Positions 1-9,000 of a DNA stretch of 36,240 bases are shown piece after piece. Position 1 is the stretch's first letter; each line of letters starts with the position of its first letter. The position numbers and the translations under genes were made by a program. The stretch spans positions 1-36,240 of the forward strand of contig JAEEZH010000029.1 of the NCBI GenBank assembly GCA_016288495.1, given 5' to 3'. The notes beneath the pieces are model-generated. The model worked only from the letters and a program-made list of their open reading frames with translations, was not told the origin of the DNA and made no database searches. Origin of the DNA: Lachnospiraceae bacterium (lineage in GTDB: Bacteria > Bacillota > Clostridia > Lachnospirales > Lachnospiraceae).

Positions 1-2
1 CC

Positions 3-3000
3 CTGGCGGCCGATACGGTCCTTGAAGCGTCAAAGACCTATGTGATCCATCACAATGTGGTCCTGGCTTCCGGCATGGAAAAGAAATGGTCCATCGACAA
101 GATCGAGCAGACACATAATCTCATCTTCAGGAGTCCCATGGATACCGAGGTGGAGGTCAAGTATGCAGAGACTTCCTTCTCCAAGAAGTATGACGGAACA
201 CCCTTTACCCTGACTCCCACCGCAAAGGTATACGCTGTGAGCGAGGACGATGAGAAGAAGGATATTACTCCTTCCGCAGATTCAGGCCTTCTGGTATCCA
301 AGTGGTACCGTCAGGTGGGTCCTGTGGAAGATGAATTGCTGCTTAAGGGCGTTTACGGTTTTGCCCCCGAAGAATATGCCGATCTTTATGCAGGTTTCCT
401 GCGCTATGATCTGGGAGAACTCGCTACCGTATATGAGGAGATCCCGGACGATAAGGTGACCGAGGCAGGCGTATATTATCATGTGACCTGGTTCCTGGAT
501 GTCAGCGGTTCGTATAATCAGAGCTATTCTGCACAGCGCGTTGTCATCGAGTCGACCCAGGCTGTTGTTATGCCTGTTTATGATAACGGCGATACCGAAG
601 CACCCAAGGTGATCGACGAGACAGTCACTGCTTCCGAGAACAGAGTGCTGACAGTCTACAGCGGGCAGACAGTACAGAGCGTGCTGGACCTTATCACCTA
701 CAAGGCATTCGAGACCACTGAGGGCTCTGCCATCGATACATCAAAGCTTCTTCCCGAGGATGCCTTCGGCACGGCCTATGATGTAGATGCAGAATATGCG
801 ACCACCCAGGTTTATCAGCCTGTTTTTGCTATCCAGAAGAGAGTGAGCGTGACCGGTGACGGCAAGGGCCGCTCGGGTTATTACCGCTGGATAGACGCCG
901 ATGAAAACGGCAACGGTTACTACTATGACGAGTTCATCGAGAGCGATGAGATCTACAGAGTGGTATTCACCGGAGATAAGGCTGTATTCCAGTGGCGTGA
1001 TGAAGTTGAGATAAACGGTGAGGAATACTATGGCTGGTTTGAAGTCGGGCGCATCGGCATAAACGGTGCAGGCCCCCGTTATCATGTCCTTACCACCGAG
1101 GAAGTGCGTGATGCCTGGGCTATCACACTGATCCCTGCTGACAGACAGGCCGGTGAGATAGACGTGAGCGCCATCGTGGCAGGTGCGGCCGAGGCAGGCT
1201 TTGCATCAGCTGAGGGTTCATTTGCGGCACCTCTGACCAAGACCTTCAAGTGGAATGGTGGCGCCGATGGTTCAGCTCCCACCGGAGCAGAGCCCATCTA
1301 CGCAAAGCGCGAGGATTATAAGAAGGCAAAGCTCTTCTATTATGATGTGAACACTACCCTGTCTCCCGCGGAGTCAAAGGTTACGGATAAAAAGAATGAA
1401 GTGACCGACATAGAGAGTACCGACGAGCGCTTCGAGTACAACTGGTACAAGATGGATGACGAGGATCGTGTGCTGACACTCCTTCTGGATAAGGCAAGAG
1501 AGCTGAATCCCGATGCCCAGACCCTGGCACTTACAGCTCCCGCAGCTGACGCCGATGCCAAGACCAAGCAGGTATATGAGGAGTGGAAGTCCATCGCCGA
1601 TGCAGCCACCTGGACCAAGGTCAATGATGTGCTGAATGATGACGGCGAAGAGCCCATTAACTCAAATGATTATTGGTATAACGGAGAAGAAGTAGACAAG
1701 GATAAGGCTGTCGCTCCCTATGACGCCGGCGTATACAGGCTGGGAGTCAAGTTCAGACCCGAGACCATGGATGACTTCAGGTATGACGCTCCCGAAGCAT
1801 ATGTATACTATGTAGTAGAGCGTGAGTGGGCAGTGGCAGGTATCGATCCCGCCTCCGGAATAAAGGTTTATTCGGACGGCAGCCTCACTGCCAAGGACGT
1901 ACTGGAGGATCTCCAGACTGTGGATCCCACCAGGACCGATTCTTATATCTCCGCAGTACGTTTCTATGCATCCGATGCAAACGGAAACCGCGGTGAAGAG
2001 CTGAAGCAGCCCACCAGGGTAAATGTCCTGAGAGACCTGCTCCTGGCTGATGATAATGCAACCAAAGCCTTTGAGATAGATAAGGTGGCTGCGGACAATT
2101 CACTTAAACCCCTGGCCCTTTCCGATAAGCTTTCCGAGAAGGATCAGGCAGGCAATAAGAACAAATACAACCTGAACTTAAAGCGCATCCCTGATTACAG
2201 AGAGTTTGATGAAGGATCCGTAAGCGATTATGCTTTCTGGACCGAGGAGGAGAAGCTCACTTATCCCAAGCTGTCAAACTACAACTTCGGACGTGCTCTG
2301 GGTAAGCACGGCGAGGATCTGTCACAGGTTAAATACGCCAACGGCGTGGCTGCAGTAAATGTGGCTTATTCGGACATGGTTCCCGTTTCCGTCAAGATCG
2401 ACGATAAGGCAGTAGGCCTTGAGAAGGTTTATGACGGCAAGGCCATCAACCTCGGCGAGTTCATGGACGAATTCGTTCATGTGGTCAGAGATGATAACGG
2501 TGAGGAGCTCAAGGATGCGAAGTCCAGACTTCACGTAACACTTCAGAGGGAGAAGGAATACAATTCCAAGGATCCCTTCATCCTTGCCACCGATCTGGAT
2601 AACTGGGATGATAATGGACATACTGACGAGACCACCTACACAGAGCCTGTATATCTTATGGATAGTGCTACCCGTCTGGTAAACGGTGCGGTTCACGGTG
2701 GTGATTATACGATCAGCATCACCCTGGAGGCTGATGAGACCTATAAGAGGGCTGAGGCGGATCATGAGAATCCTCCGATTTATTCCGTGGAAAGAAGAGA
2801 GCTGGAGCTCATCCCCACCTTCAAAAAGGAAAATGAACTCATCCTTGAGAACAGCTATATGGATACAAAGGCCACCGTGCCCGGTATCCCTGCCGGTATT
2901 GAGGCAGACAATGACAATATAGCCAAATATGTGGTAGACAAGGTTACCCTGGGCAAGGTACAGGCAGGCGGCAGCGCCGATGCCGACACAGGCATCGTGG

Positions 3001-6000
3001 ACGCCGATCTGGCTAATTCTTCAAAGATCATCAAGGCTTATGAATTCGCAGCCCAGAAGATGGATGAAGTGACAAAGGATGAGAAGAGCTGGAAGAATAT
3101 TAAATTCGGTGCAGCTCCTTATCTGGAGAGCAAGGAATCATATCTGGTAAGGATCGATGTACAGGGTGCCAACAAGGACGGCATTGGCGGACAGTGGTAT
3201 GCAAGAGAGGATGAATTCCTGACAGCATACAACGGCGGCACCACGGCTGACAAGGGCGTGCCCACATATGTATCCTTCGGTACCGACTATTGCATCACCG
3301 ATAAGGTTGATCCTTCTCGTCAGACCTTTGTACCCGTGAACTCTCCTGCGGTAGTGAACCCTTACACCTTTGCAGGTGATGCTGAAGTTATGATCAGCGA
3401 TACTATCGTGGGCGTAAAGGACGAGACCACAGGTATGGTGGCTTATACTCATACCATCAAGCCTCTGGAAGGCATCCCCGTTGATTACAGGGGAACCAAG
3501 AGTCCTCTCGGCGATTCCAAGGGCAAGAATGTATTCCGTTTCAGACTTCATGCTCCCGAGGAGCTGAGCTTTGCCGGCGATAAGATCCTGTCCGGTCTTG
3601 ATTTTGAAGCCAGATATGCATATCGCGGCGGCATCGAGGCTGTGGGCGGATGGTTAGGCTCAGGGCGATTCGGCGACTTTATTATCGCCAAGTCTTACGC
3701 AGCGAAGAAGGCACCTATCATGATAGGCGGCTGGAATTCCGGCGCCGTTGACGGACATTATGATGACAGGACACCTAATATCGCAGTATCCTTCCTGTCC
3801 AGCGGTCTTCCTGCAGATGTGGTTCCCAACTACACCTTCCAGGTAGACTGGGGCAAGTATAAAGAGGATTATGTGGTGGATCTGACCCAGGCAAGCAATG
3901 AAGATGACCTGACAAAGGCAGTGGCACCCAAGTCCCTTAAGTTCAACAAGCTCAACAAGAAGATGGCTGTAGGCGATACCCAGCAGCTGGATGTCACCAT
4001 CAAGAAAAAGCAGAAGGCCGATATCATCCTTCTTGGTTACAGGATCGTGAAGGGTGACCAGTACATCTCCATTACCGATAAGGATGCCCAGCGTCTTGTG
4101 TCTATTGTGAACGGAACTAATGCGAATGTTAAAAAGACTACCCTTCCTGCCGGTATCATCACTGCCCTTGCCACCGACGGCGGCAAGAATGCAAAGGTGG
4201 ATATCGAAGTCTTTGCGGCCTATTATGATGAATACGGCGTGAAGAAGCCCATCGTGGATGCAAAGGGTAAGGAAGCCTGCGTGGCAAAGGCATCCATCAC
4301 CGTGAGCGAGGTGGCCAAGCCCACCATCAGCAAGGTGATCACATCACCCACTGCCACAGTGATCCAGTATAAGAGACCTGAAAACGGTATGCGCCGTGAG
4401 ATTTATCTCCTTAAGGGTGACAAGATCAACGAAGCTGCATTTGAAGAGAAGATAGCAGCTGTAAAGAACGGTGATTATTACGGTACCTTTGAGGAAGTGG
4501 GATTCTTCATGGCTGACGAGGGAGATACGGCCGATGCTCCTAGGGCAAAGGCTTCCGATCCCAAGGTAAGGTCGTGCACCCTGTGGGGACTGGATCCCTG
4601 CGAGACCTATTCCGTATATGTCCGCAACGTATCCGGTATGAGGACTGTAAACGGCGGCGATGTGGTAACCGATTCCCATGCCGGTTCCGTGAAGAGCTTC
4701 AAGACAGGCAAGGCTGTCATCGGCGGGATCAAGATATCCATGAATGCTCCTGCTATCAAGTATGACTGGACAAATAAGGAAACCTATGTTCCTTATGCAG
4801 ATGACAACGGTAAGCTGGGTGATCATCCTTTCTATGACTATTCAGTGAAGCTTTCCGATAAGACCGTGATGGTAACCTCAGTCGGCAAGTATTATGACTT
4901 CCTGCAGAACAAGGCTGCAGATCAGGGTGATTATTTCTATGGTCCCCTTAAGCTCACTGCAGAGCTCAAGAAGATCTATGAGGCCCCGAAGGTTGTCTAT
5001 GTGGTTACGGATGCTCCTTGGTTTAATAGCAGCAAAGGCGGCGGAAGCTATTTCTATGAAGCCGGAAAGAACACCTTTAAGAAGGATGTACCTGAGGGAA
5101 CAAAGAATTATACCATGGTCAAGTTCAAGGATGGCAGCGTGGCTTATTATCACAAGACCAATATAGCCACCATAGCCAAGAACGGCAAGCTTTCCCTGAA
5201 GGGTAAGGGCCATGCATGGGTACTCGCCATCGATACGGTTTCCGGAGCTACCGATGGCACACAGCTGTTCATCGACGCTACTCCTACAGCCATGAAGGCA
5301 AAGGCCGGCAAGGTCAATGCAGGAAGCAGCATAATGGTATCAGAGCTGCTGCAGTATACGGAAGGCAGGACGAAGATCGCGGATTATGAGAAGAAGTATA
5401 CTCACTTTAATCCCATCGAGGAGAGCGCCGAGACCGGCCAGTTCTACGATCTGTCCTTCGAGCCCGTGGAGACCTCCGATTTCGTCATCGAGCAGGTACC
5501 TGCGGTTGTAGAGGGCGTGAACTGTCCTGTATATAATGACAAGAGACATGACATAAAGATCACGGCAGTGAATCCCAAGGCGAAGCTTAAGCTGACGATA
5601 TCCGATAACTCAGCGCCCACGCCCATATCCCAGGATATCACCATAACCAGCGGCCCCGCTCCCAAGGCAGAGCCTGTCAAGGGCGTAAAGGTGCTGGCTG
5701 TGGCAGACGACAGGGCGACCTTCGGCTTCTCCTATTCGGGAGATCTGAAAGCACCGGATTCCGATACTACCCTGCGTATGATCGTAAAGGATTCAAGTGG
5801 CAAGGTATATACCGATGAGATAGTACCGGCTGATTCCTTTGAGCGTCATACCCCTTATTCCTGGGTGGGTGACATCTGTCTCAACGATAAGAAGTATGAC
5901 GGCTTTGACGAGGATACCGAAGAGTGGTTTGCCAATACCGTCAGAGCGGATAAGAAGGGCTACTATTATGCGGTCAGCTATGTACCCAACTCCTTTGTGA

Positions 6001-9000
6001 TAGGAGAGGATGATATATACATCCCCGGTGAGAGAGATCATCTCACCAGGCTGTCCCAGTATACGGTATCCTTTATCGTACAGCATGGCAGTGAAGCTTC
6101 CAAGCCTGTTACCAAGAAGTTTAAGACCACTGATATACCCGCTGCATACTACGGACTTCTCGCAGGAACGGACAAGATGCGTCCTTACGGTGTGAACGGA
6201 CACGGAGCCGAGATCAGGCTTACCACCGGAGTGGGTCAGGAGAATGATGCTACTGATTATCCTGTTCTTGGCGCCAGGACCCTGCGCACAGGTAATGATT
6301 ACACCCTTTGCCTGCCTCTTGACGAAGAGGAGGATCTGGAAAATGTCTCCGCAAGACTTCGCAAGACAGAGAAGCTTAAGTGGGTGAGCACAAACAAGCA
6401 GGTGGCTACGGTCAAGACCAAGCCCGGTACCTTTGAGGCCCTGCTTTCCACAAAGAGCCGCGGTACCACCCAGGTTTATGTGGTATCCTCCGTTACCAAG
6501 AGGGTAATAGCTGCCTGGGATGTGAATGTGGCAGCAGTTGGAGATGCGGGAGCATACTTCGGCGATAACGAGCCTTATGAGAGAACGGCTGATTTCTTTG
6601 TATCTGTTCTGGATGAGGATCCTTCAAAGGATGACAGAGTCAGCGCTTCCGAGATCCTGGGTGTAGGCCTTGACAGTCCGTTTACCGAGCCTGATAACGG
6701 TGAGACCCGCTGGTACAGCTTCACTGCACCTGCTTTTGGCTGGTATACTCTCTGGTATAGCGGCGGCGAAAGCGGCGTAGTTAAGAACTTTACGAATATC
6801 GTTATGGAGGCAGGAGAGATCAGATACTTCTCCATTACAGGCCAGGGTGGTTATGGATTATTTAGTGTAACCGGCGGTATGGCCACCGAGATCAAGGTGG
6901 GAACCGAAGCCGGCGGCTCATTTACCGCTGTAGGCCAAGGAGATCTGGTATACTTCATAGCTCCCGACGACGGCCTGTATGAGATCACTTATCAGTACAA
7001 GGACGGCAGGATCGTCAAGGAGTACAGAAGTGATGCCACATCGGATATCGGTGAAGGCAGCAAGAATATCGGTTATGTGAATCTGGCAAAGGATCAGAGG
7101 ATGGTGATCTACATTCCTGAGGGAGTAAAGGCTGTTAAGGTAGCACCTTTCCGCTGGACCAACCTTGAGGATCAGGGCACCTTCACCCTGAAGGAGTCCA
7201 AGGAGATGCAGTGGCTCAGACTTACTGCCAATGAAGATAACCGTTACAAGCTGAGATTCGATGTGACCAGCGAGGATGAGGCAGCTAATGTTCAGATCGT
7301 AGCCTTCTGTGAATCCGATAAGACGGCACTTGACAAGGTGGCAGGTCTGCTCAACGGAATGGCAGGAGATGAGGAAGCTGTCATAGGTGGCAAACCGTTT
7401 GGCAATGAGACCAGTGCGATGATAACAGGTGGCCTTGGTGAGGTAGAGATCGCTCTTCCTGATGAGATAGAGCCCAGCCCGTCCTTCCCTCTGGTTAAGG
7501 ATGCCAAATATGATGATGAAGATCTGACCTCACATATTTATGTGGGTATCCAGTATACATCACCCGATGAGGTTAAAAAGCCCATCAACCTTAAGGCTTC
7601 CGTCATTAAGGATAAGCTGGATACAGAGACTCTCAAGGCTAAGACTACAGGGGAGGCTTCAGGCACTCTGAAGGCCACCAGGTATACGCCTTCCGTATAT
7701 GCATTCACACCTGCAGCCACAGGCGTTTATGTGCTTGATTTTGCTACGGGTGACAATGATGAGAACGCACCTGAAGGCGTAGCTCTGGGTCTGTTCAGCG
7801 CGATAGGTCATGATTATCCCGGGCTGACTGATGAACTGCTTGATTATGAATGGATCAAGGTGGCCGGAAAGAAGGATTATCAGATCGATGGTCTGGAGCT
7901 CACCGGCGGAGAGACATATTACTTCTTCTTCTGTTCAGCTATGATCGCGGCGGACGGTGCTCTGGATGAGGACAAGACCAAGGAGATAACGGCTACTCTT
8001 TCCATTAAGGAAAGACAGATCCCTGAGATCGGTATCACTCCTCTTCCCGGCAATACAGTTGCCATGGCAGTTGCAGGAAAGAGCGAGTACAGATACTTCA
8101 GAGCTCCCGAGACCAATGTATATACCTTCAGCATGGTAAGGAGCGAGAAGGAGGATGCCAAGAATCTGGGACAGGGCGAAGTAAACTTCAGACGCAACTC
8201 AGTGGAAGGCACGCCTATTGACGCAGAAATTGAGGATTATATAGCCGCACCTCGTGATCCTGCGGAGGAGATAGTTACTTCTTCTGCTCCTATCAGCCTG
8301 AGAGAGGGCGAGACTGTATACCTTAAGATCGATTCTCTTGAAAGAGCTGATTCGACCAATGAAGAGACCAATGATACCTACAACAGGACCATCCGTGTGG
8401 AGAAGAGAGCTCTTACGGAGCTGCCCGCTACCATCACTCTGAATGCTAAAGAGAAGAAGTTCTTTGTCTTCAACTCCACGGGCAAGGATAAGTACTTATT
8501 CCTCTTTACCAGGACCGACGGCGTGGAAGAGGGTACTAACGTCAGATGCTCGAATGATGGAAAGGATAATCCTCTCTCGAATAAAGGGGATCTTCCCAAC
8601 GGTGTGAGTCTGACCATCGAGCCTAAGAGTGCGAATGAGCATGGTCTTGAGATTGGCAGCCTTGACCTTGACGCAGAAGACAGACTTTTGTTCTCCTTCG
8701 AGAATCCGAGTGATAAGGAAGCCGAGACCATTAAGGTTACGGTGATCAAGGCAGAGCCTACAGACTTTACGACAGCCAAGCAGACCAAGAATCTGAATAC
8801 CACAAATGAGACTATGGGAGCATGGTTCAGGTTTAGACCTACCACCGCAGGCTTATACAAGATCACCTTTACTTCCAATTCCGATAAGGCGTTTACCGTA
8901 GACAGGTATCATGAGGATTCCGTAAACGGTTATCCCAAGGATCTGGAAGACGGTGTATGGGAAGGAACCTATGATGCAGAGACAAAGTCTTCATTTGACA

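Noticed and set aside
42-44. GTG at 42 as the start of the giant protein
   Set aside because: The frame stays open to the window edge and there is no RBS; the gene clearly begins upstream.
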